DNA of 64,000 nt, from assembly GCF_001753245.1 (NCBI RefSeq), contig NZ_CP017415.1, forward strand, positions 1 through 64,000. Direction: 5' to 3'. The translations under genes were made by a program, and so were the position numbers. The notes below the pieces were generated by a model. It was given only the letters and a program-made list of their open reading frames with translations. It had not been told where the DNA came from and made no database searches. Within the stretch, counting starts at the first letter, position 1. Every line of letters begins with the position of its first letter. Source of the DNA: Acidihalobacter yilgarnensis (lineage in GTDB: Bacteria > Pseudomonadota > Gammaproteobacteria > DSM-5130 > Acidihalobacteraceae). Shown piece by piece: positions 20,982 through 27,554 of the stretch.

Positions 20982-22376
20982 ATGAGCGATCAGCGTGTCG
21001 ACAAGCTTTGGGGTGGACGTTTCAGCGAATCCACGGACGCCTTCGTCGAAGCGTTTACCGCCTCGGTGAACTTCGACCGCCGGCTGTACCGGCACGATAT
21101 CGAGGGCTCCAAGGCCCACGCACGCATGCTCGCCCACGTCGGCGTGCTCAGCGACCGCGAGTGCGACGATATCGTCGAAGGTCTGGACGCGATTCTCGAC
21201 GAGATCGAGCGCGGCGGATTCGAATGGTCCGTGAGCCTCGAAGACGTACACATGAACATCGAGGCGCGCCTCACCGCGCGCATCGGCGCCGCCGGCAAGA
21301 AGCTCCACACTGGCCGCTCGCGCAACGATCAGGTCGCCACCGACATCCGCCTGTGGCTGCGTGACGAAATCGACGGCATCCTCGTCGTGATCGCGCGCGC
21401 GCGCAGCGCCCTGCTCGATCTGGCCGAGCGCGAGGCCGCGACCATCATGCCCGGCTTCACCCACCTGCAGGTGGCCATGCCCATCACCTTCGGCCACCAC
21501 CTGCTCGCCTGGTATGAAATGCTCAGCCGCGACAGCGCGCGCCTGCGCGACGCCCGTCGCCGGATCAACGTCATGCCGCTCGGCGCCGCCGCGCTCGCAG
21601 GCACCACCTACCCCATCGACCGTCATTACACCGCGCAGCTACTCGGCTTCGAAGGCGTCGCGGCCAACTCGCTCGACGCCGTGTCCGACCGCGACTTCGC
21701 CATCGAAACCTGCGCCGCCGCCGCGCTGATCATGACCCACCTCTCGCGCATGTCCGAGGAAATGATTCTGTGGGCCTCCGCGCAATTCGGCTTCGTCGAG
21801 TTGCCCGACCGATTCTGCACCGGCTCTTCCATCATGCCGCAGAAGAAAAATCCCGACGTACCCGAGCTGCTGCGCGGCAAGACCGGGCGCGTCAACGGCG
21901 ACCTCATCAGCCTGCTCACCCTGATGAAGGGCCAGCCGCTCGCCTACAACAAGGACAACCAGGAAGACAAGGAACCCCTGTTCGACGCCGTCGACACCGT
22001 GCGCGACAGCCTGCGCGTGTTCGCCGACATGGTGCCGGCCATCGAGCCCCGGCGCGAACGCATGCGCGCCGCCGCCATGCAGGGCTACGCCACCGCCACC
22101 GACCTCGCCGACTATCTGGTGCGCAAGGGTGTGCCCTTCCGTGACGCCCACGAAGTCGTCGGCAAGGCCGTGCGCTACGGCATCGAGCGCCACCTCGACT
22201 TGAGCGAACTGCCGTTGGACGAACTGCAGGGCTTCAGCGACCAGATCGGCCCGGATGTCTTCGACGTGCTCACTCTAGAAGGCTCCGTCGCCGCCCGTGG
22301 CCACTACGGCGGCACCGCGCCCGACGCGGTGCGGGCGCGGATCAGGGAAGCAAGGGCGGCGCTGGAGAACGAATAA
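20982..22376 (+). CDS. argH: Argininosuccinate lyase
   Basis: Last enzyme of arginine synthesis: splits argininosuccinate into arginine and fumarate. The 464-residue product opens DKLWGGRF and carries the aspartase/fumarase superfamily signature [12 protein letters not shown] at about 281-292, plus [13 protein letters not shown] and the TTYPIDRH region. GGAGG at 20971-20975 gives six-base spacing to the second of two tandem ATGs (20979, 20982), so 20982 is preferred. The codons are unusually rich in GCC and CGC even for this window. It forms the left border of the integron. Confidence 0.97.
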   Translation: MSDQRVDKLWGGRFSESTDAFVEAFTASVNFDRRLYRHDIEGSKAHARMLAHVGVLSDRECDDIVEGLDAILDEIERGGFEWSVSLEDVHMNIEARLTARIGAAGKKLHTGRSRNDQVATDIRLWLRDEIDGILVVIARARSALLDLAEREAATIMPGFTHLQVAMPITFGHHLLAWYEMLSRDSARLRDARRRINVMPLGAAALAGTTYPIDRHYTAQLLGFEGVAANSLDAVSDRDFAIETCAAAALIMTHLSRMSEEMILWASAQFGFVELPDRFCTGSSIMPQKKNPDVPELLRGKTGRVNGDLISLLTLMKGQPLAYNKDNQEDKEPLFDAVDTVRDSLRVFADMVPAIEPRRERMRAAAMQGYATATDLADYLVRKGVPFRDAHEVVGKAVRYGIERHLDLSELPLDELQGFSDQIGPDVFDVLTLEGSVAARGHYGGTAPDAVRARIREARAALENE

Positions 22377-22513
22377 TCGCGTTGCAGGCATTCACGCCGA
22401 TTCGGGTTTCACGGTGCCTGTAACGATTGTCGCAAAAATCGGCAAAGCGCTCACGCCAACCGCTTCATGGCATGCGACGACAGCGATTGCCGGCGCAATG
22501 CGCGCGCCTGGCC

Positions 22514-23527
22514 TCACACATCCAAAGGGCTGACCACGCCGCGTCCGCCCTTGTTCAGCACATGCGTGTAGCGCATCGTCGTTTCGACATGTCGATGCCC
22601 CAGCAATTCCTGCACCGTGCGAATATCGTAGCCGGATTGCAGCAAATGGGTCGCGAACGAATGGCGCAGCGTGTGCGGCGTGGCCTGCTTGACGATGCCC
22701 GCATCGCGCACCGCCTGCTTCATCGCGCGCTGTATGCCCTTCTCGTCCAGATGATGCCGACGTTCGATACCGGAACGCGGGTCGATGGAGCGTTTCACCG
22801 AAGGAAATACGTACTGCCAACCCCACTCACGTCCTGCGCCGGGATATTTCCGCGCCAGGGCGAACGGCAAATAAACCTCGCCAAAGCCCTGGGCAAGATC
22901 GTTCTCGTGCAGCGTCTTGACCTGGGCAAGATGCGCCCTCAATTCATCGGCCAGACGGGTCGGCAGCATCGTTACCCGGTCCTTGTTGCCTTTGCCTTCC
23001 CGGACCACGATTTCGCCACGCTCGAAATCCACATCCTTGACGCGCAAACGAATGCCTTCCATCAAGCGCATCCCCGTGCCGTATAACAGACGCGCGAGCA
23101 GCGAATGAATGCCTATCAAGCGCCCCAGCACCGCCTCGACCTCGCGTTTGGTCAACACGACCGGTAGCCGCTCGCCGCGTTTCGCGCTCGTCACGCCATC
23201 CAGCCAGGGCAGTTTGATGCCCAATACTTCGCGGTAAAGAAACAACAGCGCGCTTTTCGCCTGATTCTGCGTGGATGCGGAAACCCGCCCCTCGACGGCG
23301 AGGTGACTCAGGAACGCTTCAATTTCGGCTGCGCCCAATTCCCGAGGGTGGCGTTTGCCATGAAACAGAATGTAACGCCGGGCCCAGTCGACATAAACAG
23401 CCTCTGTACGGATGCTGTAATGCAGCGTCCGCAAGCGCTCGCGTACCTGGTCCAGCAGTTTCGGCTTTGAATTTGCATCCGAGGTGTGTTTGCGGGTGTT
23501 TATAGGGTGCGGTTGCTGACTTGACAT
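22514..23527 (-). CDS. intI: Integron integrase IntI (tyrosine recombinase)
   Basis: Site-specific recombinase that inserts and excises cassettes by attI x attC and attC x attC recombination using folded single-stranded attC. The 337-residue product matches IntI1 in length. Catalytic residues of the tyrosine-recombinase family are R154 (YGTGMRLME), K179 or K182 (EGKGNKDR), H285 and R288 (TPHTLRHSF), H311 (LLGHRHV) and nucleophile Y320 (MRYTHVL). The IntI-specific insertion is visible at about 247-275 ([19 protein letters not shown]), which separates it from XerC/XerD. ATG 23527 is preferred over an in-frame upstream start at 23572. It appears intact. Confidence 0.95.
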   Translation of the reverse strand: MSSQQPHPINTRKHTSDANSKPKLLDQVRERLRTLHYSIRTEAVYVDWARRYILFHGKRHPRELGAAEIEAFLSHLAVEGRVSASTQNQAKSALLFLYREVLGIKLPWLDGVTSAKRGERLPVVLTKREVEAVLGRLIGIHSLLARLLYGTGMRLMEGIRLRVKDVDFERGEIVVREGKGNKDRVTMLPTRLADELRAHLAQVKTLHENDLAQGFGEVYLPFALARKYPGAGREWGWQYVFPSVKRSIDPRSGIERRHHLDEKGIQRAMKQAVRDAGIVKQATPHTLRHSFATHLLQSGYDIRTVQELLGHRHVETTMRYTHVLNKGGRGVVSPLDV

Positions 23528-23549
23528 GGTTGATAAGCCTTGGTAAACC
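23521..23549 (+). promoter_or_regulatory. Candidate cassette promoter (Pc) overlapping the intI start
   Basis: A perfect -35 hexamer TTGACA at 23521-23526 points toward the cassettes and is followed after 17 bases by TAAACC (23544-23549), a weak -10. In other integrons Pc likewise lies in or next to intI and reads outward into the array. The -10 match is poor, so activity is uncertain. No CTGT-N8-ACAG LexA site was seen between intI and attI. Confidence 0.45.
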
Positions 23550-23565
23550 GAACATAAAGTCAGTT

Positions 23566-23625
23566 TAGACACCTACTAGGTGTGATTCAACGCACCCTTT
23601 TAGGGTGTCTACTTTTAGTTAGGGC
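23566..23625 (+). other. Probable attI recombination site and junction with cassette 1
   Basis: The insertion point is G23618^T23619 within GTTAGGGC (23618-23625). The preceding 50 bases carry nested dyads: TAGACACC (23566-23573) pairs with the GGTGTCTA at 23604-23611, and ACCCT-TTT-AGGGT (23594-23606) lies between. These may be the direct and inverted integrase-binding sites expected of attI, or promoter controls. The site was deduced from its position between divergent intI and cassette 1 and from the R''-matching bases; it shows no close match to attI1 apart from the core. Confidence 0.7.
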
Positions 23626-23640
23626 TCACAAGGAATCGCT

Positions 23641-24276
23641 ATGTCTTGGGCACAAAATAGCGCCGCCAATCTTCTGCCACTCAGCATCGAGCAATCTCGA
23701 CTGGCCGTTGCACTCAAAGAATGGCTCTACACCGGCGACATGTACGACCTTGAGGAACCAGTCGAAACATGTGAACTGTGTGAGCACCCTGACATTAGAT
23801 ATCAATTCAAAATCATCAACCGGCACAATGGAAATGAAATGCTGGTTGGCTCCGAGTGCATCAATAAGTTTGGAATCTCTGCAACTGATGAACTCGGCAA
23901 CGTCTTAGATCGAGAGGGTTCTAGACGCAGGGTTAATCGTGATCGTCGCTTCCTTGTTAATGAAGCTAGGAAACGTCGCATGATTAATACTCTTGTGGCG
24001 TTATCTGCAGTTGAAGAAGAATTCGACATCAATTCATTTATCTCATACGTCCTAGATCGAGACGCTTTCACTCCAAATCAGCTGGCATTGTTGTTCTGGC
24101 GTTTTGATCAGCGTGAAATTGAATACTCGCCTCGCGATTTCAAAATTGTCATCCGAAGAGATAGGGAAAAGAATCAGTTGCGGCAAATGGAAGACTGGAA
24201 AATTCAAAAACTGTGGGCATCCATGTCCACAAGCCAACGCACATGGGTGAGAAGGAATACCAACTATGAGCCCTAA
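23641..24276 (+). CDS. Integron cassette 1: three-cysteine putative zinc-binding protein
   Basis: 211 residues, unknown function. A compact cysteine site C44-x2-C47 (ETCELCEHPD) with C73 in MLVGSECINKFGI looks like a small metal-binding treble-clef or ribbon-type element, resembling N-terminal zinc sites of phage and plasmid proteins. The rest is charged and alpha-helical, with an arginine-rich stretch (GSRRRVNRDRRFLVNEARKRR, about 97-117) that could contact nucleic acid. It starts 22 bases after the cassette boundary with AAGGAA upstream. The TAA stop (24274-24276) falls inside the attC R'' box, a usual economy of cassettes. Confidence 0.8.
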   Translation: MSWAQNSAANLLPLSIEQSRLAVALKEWLYTGDMYDLEEPVETCELCEHPDIRYQFKIINRHNGNEMLVGSECINKFGISATDELGNVLDREGSRRRVNRDRRFLVNEARKRRMINTLVALSAVEEEFDINSFISYVLDRDAFTPNQLALLFWRFDQREIEYSPRDFKIVIRRDREKNQLRQMEDWKIQKLWASMSTSQRTWVRRNTNYEP

Positions 24277-24351
24277 CAAGCGCTTCGAGCGGGACGCTCC
24301 GCCAGCAAGCTTCGCTTGCTATCTCCGCGCCCCTCAAGCTAAACGTTAGAG
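24270..24351 (+). repeat. attC site of cassette 1
   Basis: R'' GCCCTAAC (24270-24277) complements the cassette's own GTTAGGGC start at 23618-23625. The 3' end AAACGTTAGAG contains the crossover G24345^T24346. Between them are imperfect inverted repeats such as AGCAAGCTTCGCTTGCT, giving the folded hairpin used by IntI. Length is about 82 bp. Confidence 0.88.
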
Positions 24352-24358
24352 TTTATTG

Positions 24359-24769
24359 ATGTCTTTGGCACTTGCGATCATTGCACTGCTGGTTTCTATC
24401 GCCAGTCTTGGATTCGGTATTTATCAGTACCGTATACTTGATCGTGTGCGTCGCGGCGAAAAGTCCAACAATCTATTACGCATAGCGTACGAATTGCAAA
24501 AGCGTTCCGAGGAGCTGAGGCATAAAATAGGATGCACTGACGACGCACCTGAGTGCGAACAGCTTCACACAGGGGTAAACGAAGCAGCGGATGCAATATT
24601 TGCAATGGTGGCGTCCAGCAAAGGACTGTCTTGGACAGAGCTAAATGATATGGAGACGCGCTTTCTATCTCTTGAGCAAGAAGTAGGTCTCCTTTATAAA
24701 CAAGTTACAGAGCTTAGCAGGTTCAACGAGGAAGTGCGCGAATATGAAAAGTCGCAGCGCAGGGAGTAA
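24359..24769 (+). CDS. Integron cassette 2: small membrane-anchored coiled-coil protein
   Basis: 136 residues, unknown function. One N-terminal transmembrane helix (MSLALAIIALLVSIASLGFGI) is followed by a basic stop-transfer (RVRRGEK) and a long charged helical region with heptad-like spacing (RIAYELQKRSEELRHKIG, then METRFLSLEQEVGLLYKQV). Two cysteines (CTDDAPEC) lie close together. The expected topology is a short tail outside and a cytoplasmic coiled coil. It starts only 13 bases after the cassette boundary with no ribosome-binding site, so it may rely on read-through or leaderless-type initiation. Confidence 0.72.
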   Translation: MSLALAIIALLVSIASLGFGIYQYRILDRVRRGEKSNNLLRIAYELQKRSEELRHKIGCTDDAPECEQLHTGVNEAADAIFAMVASSKGLSWTELNDMETRFLSLEQEVGLLYKQVTELSRFNEEVREYEKSQRRE

Positions 24770-24770
24770 G

Positions 24771-24844
24771 ACTCTAACCATTCAGTCAACCGGTCGCCAA
24801 AGTCGCTTCTCGGTTTCGTCACTAGTTACTTAAAGCGTTAGAGT
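24771..24844 (+). repeat. attC site of cassette 2
   Basis: R'' ACTCTAAC (24771-24778) complements the cassette's start GTTAGAGT at 24345-24352. The 3' R' is GCGTTAGAG with crossover G24837^T24838. Internal complementarity is imperfect (AACCGGTCGCCAAAG against CTTCTCGGTTTCG). About 74 bp, the shortest of the three. Confidence 0.85.
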
Positions 24845-24857
24845 TCAAGAAAATTAT

Positions 24858-25559
24858 ATGGATGAGAAAAAAACAGCAAACATAACTATAGAATGTCTTG
24901 CATCACAGGCTACTATCAGCAAAGTAGAATTACGTCAGAAAAGTGCTTTTGCATTACAGCATTTAATGGCAGCAGCTCGATTTTCTAGGCTATGTGGAGA
25001 AGTGCAAGAAAGGAATAAAAATAAACAGCTGGGGCCATTCTATGATGAACAAATAGCATATGTGTCAGCAACTATAATGCTTTGCGTGGCTTCGATTGAG
25101 TCAAATATAAATGAATATCTCTCAGAACCAACAATATTATTTCCAGAACTAAACTCAAACGCGCAAAATGAATTATGTTCTTTAATTGGCTCCTTATCAA
25201 TAATTGATAAATATCAAAAAGTTCTATCAAGTAAAGGTATAGAAATATTCGGCCGAGGAAAACAACCACTTCAAGATATTGAAGTTATTATATCATTGAG
25301 AAATGAGCTGGTACATTTTCATCCAGAATGGCATGACGAACAAGAACGTCATGAAAAATTGGGTAATAAACTAAGAGGAAAATTTGAATTAAGCCCATTT
25401 ATAACTGAACATAGTGGAGTTTTGTTTCCGCAGAGAATTATAAGTCATGGATGCACGAAATGGGCTGTTCAAAAAACTATAGAATTTTTAGATGAGTTTT
25501 GTTTTAAGCTTGGTATGGACAGCAAGCTTGATAACCTAAGAGGTTATTTACATGCATAA
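24858..25559 (+). CDS. Integron cassette 3: HEPN-like protein, candidate RNase or toxin
   Basis: 233 residues, no family recognised with certainty. The sequence is alpha-helical, and the segment SLRNELVHFHPEW contains R-N-E-L-V-H, the R-x4-6-H motif that is the RNase active site in many HEPN domains. An upstream helix (ATIMLCVASIESNINEYL) resembles the first conserved helix of abortive-infection-type HEPN proteins. HEPN proteins are frequent in toxin-antitoxin and antiphage systems, so a defence role is plausible but inferred from one motif. Base composition is far more AT-rich than the host genes. No separate antitoxin is visible in the cassette. Confidence 0.72.
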   Translation: MDEKKTANITIECLASQATISKVELRQKSAFALQHLMAAARFSRLCGEVQERNKNKQLGPFYDEQIAYVSATIMLCVASIESNINEYLSEPTILFPELNSNAQNELCSLIGSLSIIDKYQKVLSSKGIEIFGRGKQPLQDIEVIISLRNELVHFHPEWHDEQERHEKLGNKLRGKFELSPFITEHSGVLFPQRIISHGCTKWAVQKTIEFLDEFCFKLGMDSKLDNLRGYLHA

Positions 25560-25560
25560 A

Positions 25561-25653
25561 AACTCTAACAAGTGGGTCAAAACCGCTCCCTGCGGTCGCT
25601 CGGACCGTGGGGACGCTGCGCACCCCACGTCCGTTTACCCAAGTCGTTAGAAG
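25561..25653 (+). repeat. attC site of cassette 3
   Basis: R'' AACTCTAAC (25561-25569) complements the cassette's start GTTAGAGTT at 24837-24845. The 3' end AAGTCGTTAGAAG contains crossover G25646^T25647. A long inner stem (GGGGACGCTGCGCACCCC and GGTCGCTCGGACC regions) makes it the longest, about 93 bp. Confidence 0.87.
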
Positions 25654-25674
25654 AATTAAATAAGGAGAAATTAA

Positions 25675-25986
25675 ATGGCAGAGAACTTACCTTACAGCAC
25701 CTCTGTAGGAACATTAGAGAAAATGTTAGATAAGATAAAATCTGCATCTACTCCTGAAAGATTTACACAGGACTTCGTGAGCACAAAACTTGCCATGAAG
25801 GGCGGAACAGCTAGGGCACAGATACCATTGCTCAAAAAAATGAAGTTGGTTGCTGAGGATGGCTCACCGACAGATCTCTATCGAGAATATAGAAATCCAA
25901 ATAAATCTAGGGCTGCCCTAGAAGCGGAAATAGGGGTCAGGTCTCGCATTGTAACATCCGGCATCATCCGCTATGGTGCCTTCTAG
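25675..25986 (+). pseudogene. Integron cassette 4: truncated DUF5343-type gene
   Basis: The frame is 103 codons, but only the first 84 or so look native: LPYSTSVGTLEKMLDKIKSA, FTQDFVSTKLAMKGGTARAQIP and DLYREYRNPNKSRAALE match what I recall of the DUF5343 N-terminus, a probable winged-helix-like unit. From about 25927 the frame reads into a RAYT 5' fragment and stops by chance. AAGGAG at 25662-25667 precedes the ATG. The cassette's attC is absent, so it could no longer be excised alone. Its expected R'' (CTTCTAAC) was not found downstream. Confidence 0.75.
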
Positions 25987-26040
25987 GGCGCATCCTCTAC
26001 GTATGCAGTTTCCCGGAGCCCTCTACCACGTCACCTCGCG
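25927..26040 (+). repeat. RAYT 5' fragment, copy 1
   Basis: Closely matches the leader and first codons of the full RAYT (from GGGGTCAGG at 26592): GGGGTCAGG at 25933, ATTGTAACATC, CATCATCCGCTATGGTG, then a decayed coding start (ATGGCAC has become AGGGCGC). The match ends at CACCTCGCG (26040). It interrupts cassette 4. Confidence 0.85.
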
Positions 26041-26044
26041 CGCA

Positions 26045-26195
26045 GAAATAGGGGTCAGGTCTCGTATTGTAACATCTGGCATCATCCGCTATGGTGCCCT
26101 CTATGGCACGTCCCTTACGCATGGAGTTTCCCAGAACCCTCTACCACGTCACCTCGCGGGTTGATTGGCGCGAGCCGATTGTCGAAGACGACGAA
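26045..26195 (+). repeat. RAYT 5' fragment, copy 2 (tandem, 118-bp offset)
   Basis: GGGGTCAGG at 26051 is exactly 118 bases after copy 1, with the same GAAATA in front of it, so copies 1 and 2 form a tandem repeat. Homology to the full RAYT extends further than in copy 1, through CCGATTGTCGAAGACGACGAA (26195), then stops abruptly. Confidence 0.85.
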
Positions 26196-26225
26196 AGTGT
26201 ACCAGTCAGCCATGGGCACAAATAG
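26103..26225 (+). pseudogene. Truncated RAYT coding remnant
   Basis: Forty codons beginning MARPLRMEFPRTLYHVTSR and REPIVEDDE, clearly the N-terminus of the RAYT at 26644, then nine unrelated codons to a TAG. The catalytic HUH and Tyr region is missing, so it cannot be an active transposase. Confidence 0.8.
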
Positions 26226-26280
26226 AATGTACTGCCCGTGATGGATATCTGCCGCAGATACAGACAACAAGGAGCTTGAT

Positions 26281-26535
26281 ATGAAGGATATTTTCTTTTT
26301 TGACAAAATGCTGATACCAAGAATTATCACGGGGATTTACTGGATAACGCTCTTAGCGGTTTTGATAGGTGGGTTGGGCTCAATGTTTGAGGGGTACGGT
26401 GGCTTTACCGCTGGCAAATTCTTTGAAGGGCTTTTTTACATCGTTGCTGGTGCGATTGCGGCCAGAATTTGGTGCGAATTGCTGATCGTCCTGTTCAAGA
26501 TGAACGAGGCACTTCAGGAAATCCGGCACAAATAA
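26281..26535 (+). CDS. Small membrane protein, DUF4282-like
   Basis: 84 residues opening KDIFFFDKMLIPRIITGIYW, followed by two hydrophobic segments (about 17-31 and 50-72) and a polar tail KMNEALQEIRHK. This pattern matches what I know of the DUF4282 family of small membrane proteins of unknown function. AAGGAG at 26269-26274 gives a good ribosome-binding site. It lies between RAYT pieces and has no attC, so it is not visibly a cassette; it may have been carried in between RAYT events. An AT palindrome (26542-26553) follows the stop. Confidence 0.7.
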   Translation: MKDIFFFDKMLIPRIITGIYWITLLAVLIGGLGSMFEGYGGFTAGKFFEGLFYIVAGAIAARIWCELLIVLFKMNEALQEIRHK

Positions 26536-26591
26536 CGATCTAAAAATATTTTTGGAAAGGGGTTTGCAATCGCGACCTCCTGTAAAACAAC

Positions 26592-26643
26592 GGGGTCAGG
26601 TCTCGTATTGTAACATCCCTCATCATCCGCTATGGTGTCCTCT
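26592..26643 (+). repeat. RAYT leader repeat, copy 3 (upstream of the intact gene)
   Basis: GGGGTCAGGTCTCGTATTGT followed by AACATC and CATCATCCGCTATGGTG, nearly identical to positions 25933 and 26051. Such leaders recur upstream of RAYT genes and may be the element end recognised by the transposase. Confidence 0.75.
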
Positions 26644-27495
26644 ATGGCACGTCCCCTACGCATTGAGTTTTCCGGAGCGCTCTACCACGTTACCTCGCGG
26701 GGTGATCGGCGTGAGCCGATTGTCGAAGACGACGAAGACCGGTTGACGTTTTTGAGGGTGTTGGCCGAGGTTGTGGGGCAATTCAATTGGATTTGCCATG
26801 CCTATTGCTTGATGACCAACCATTATCACTTGGTCATCGAGACGCCGGATGGGAATCTTTCCAAAGGCATGCGGCAACTCAATGGCGTATACACGCAGGC
26901 GACGAACCGTCGCCACCATAAAAGCGGGCATTTGTTCCAGGGTCGCTTCAAAGGCATTCTGGTCGACAAGGATCATTACCTGCTGGAACTCGCCCGTTAC
27001 GTCGTGCTCAATCCGGTTCGTGCCGGGATGGTCAAACATCCGAACGATTACCCCTGGAGTAGCTATCCGGCAATGATGGGCGAAGCAACGCCTCCCGGTT
27101 GGCTGGCCACGCAGGGGTTGCTGGCGCTATTTGCCAGCCGCCGCTCAGTCGCCCGGCGGCGCTACGCGCAGTTTGTGGCCGAAGGCATCGGGCAGGAAAG
27201 TTTGTGGACAGCGCTGCGCCAGCAAATCTATCTGGGTGACGAGACGTTCGTGCGGCGGGTGCAGAAAAAGGCCGCAAAACAGAACGATCGACTCGCTATC
27301 CCGCGCGCGCAACGTAGAGCGCCGCCGAAATCGCTGGCGACCATCGAAGCCCGGCATGCGGAGCGGAACGAAGCCATGATCGAGGCCTATGCTACGGGCG
27401 CCTACAGTTACCGCGAGATTGCGGAACATTTCGGGCTGCATCTGGCCACGGTAGGGCGCATCGTCAGATCGGCGATGCTACAAGGCGTGACCTGA
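26644..27495 (+). CDS. REP-associated tyrosine transposase (RAYT, Y1/HUH type)
   Basis: 283 residues. The N-terminus MARPLRIEFSGALYHVTSRGD is the RAYT hallmark, the HUH-type metal site is in MTNHYHLVIET, and the block KSGHLFQGRFKGILVDKDHYLLELARYV with the catalytic tyrosine region and LNPVRAGM follows. A C-terminal helix-turn-helix is visible in YSYREIAEHFGLHLATVGRIVR. RAYTs are single-copy domesticated relatives of IS200/IS605 transposases that mobilise REP sequences. ATG 26644 is preferred over 26632 by family length. Intact. Confidence 0.9.
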   Translation: MARPLRIEFSGALYHVTSRGDRREPIVEDDEDRLTFLRVLAEVVGQFNWICHAYCLMTNHYHLVIETPDGNLSKGMRQLNGVYTQATNRRHHKSGHLFQGRFKGILVDKDHYLLELARYVVLNPVRAGMVKHPNDYPWSSYPAMMGEATPPGWLATQGLLALFASRRSVARRRYAQFVAEGIGQESLWTALRQQIYLGDETFVRRVQKKAAKQNDRLAIPRAQRRAPPKSLATIEARHAERNEAMIEAYATGAYSYREIAEHFGLHLATVGRIVRSAMLQGVT

Positions 27496-27554
27496 GCACG
27501 CCCGTGGCGTGTGATGCGTCACCCGCATGATACGCGGGCCATTTTCACGGAGCA

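Larger units (their letters stand above)
22514..25926. mobile_element. Chromosomal integron: intI, attI, three intact cassettes and one truncated cassette
   Basis: A complete integron platform between argH and the RAYT/opgD region. The integrase gene reads leftward and the cassettes read rightward from the attI junction at 23618/23619. Cassette limits set by the G^TTA recombination points are 23619-24345, 24346-24837, 24838-25646 and 25647 to the truncation near 25926. In each intact cassette the attC R'' box exactly complements that cassette's own first bases (GCCCTAAC/GTTAGGGC; ACTCTAAC/GTTAGAGT; AACTCTAAC/GTTAGAGTT), as expected if each circularised before insertion. The attC sites differ from one another in length and sequence, unlike the uniform arrays of Vibrio. 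Confidence 0.92.

Noticed and set aside
22377-22513. Possible attC or extra cassette between argH and intI
   Set aside because: No GTTRRRY core with a partner R'' and no frame of sensible composition; it appears to be plain intergenic sequence downstream of both genes.
23528-23640. Search for a LexA operator controlling intI
   Set aside because: No CTGT-N8-ACAG or close CTG-N10-CAG arrangement was found in the divergent region.
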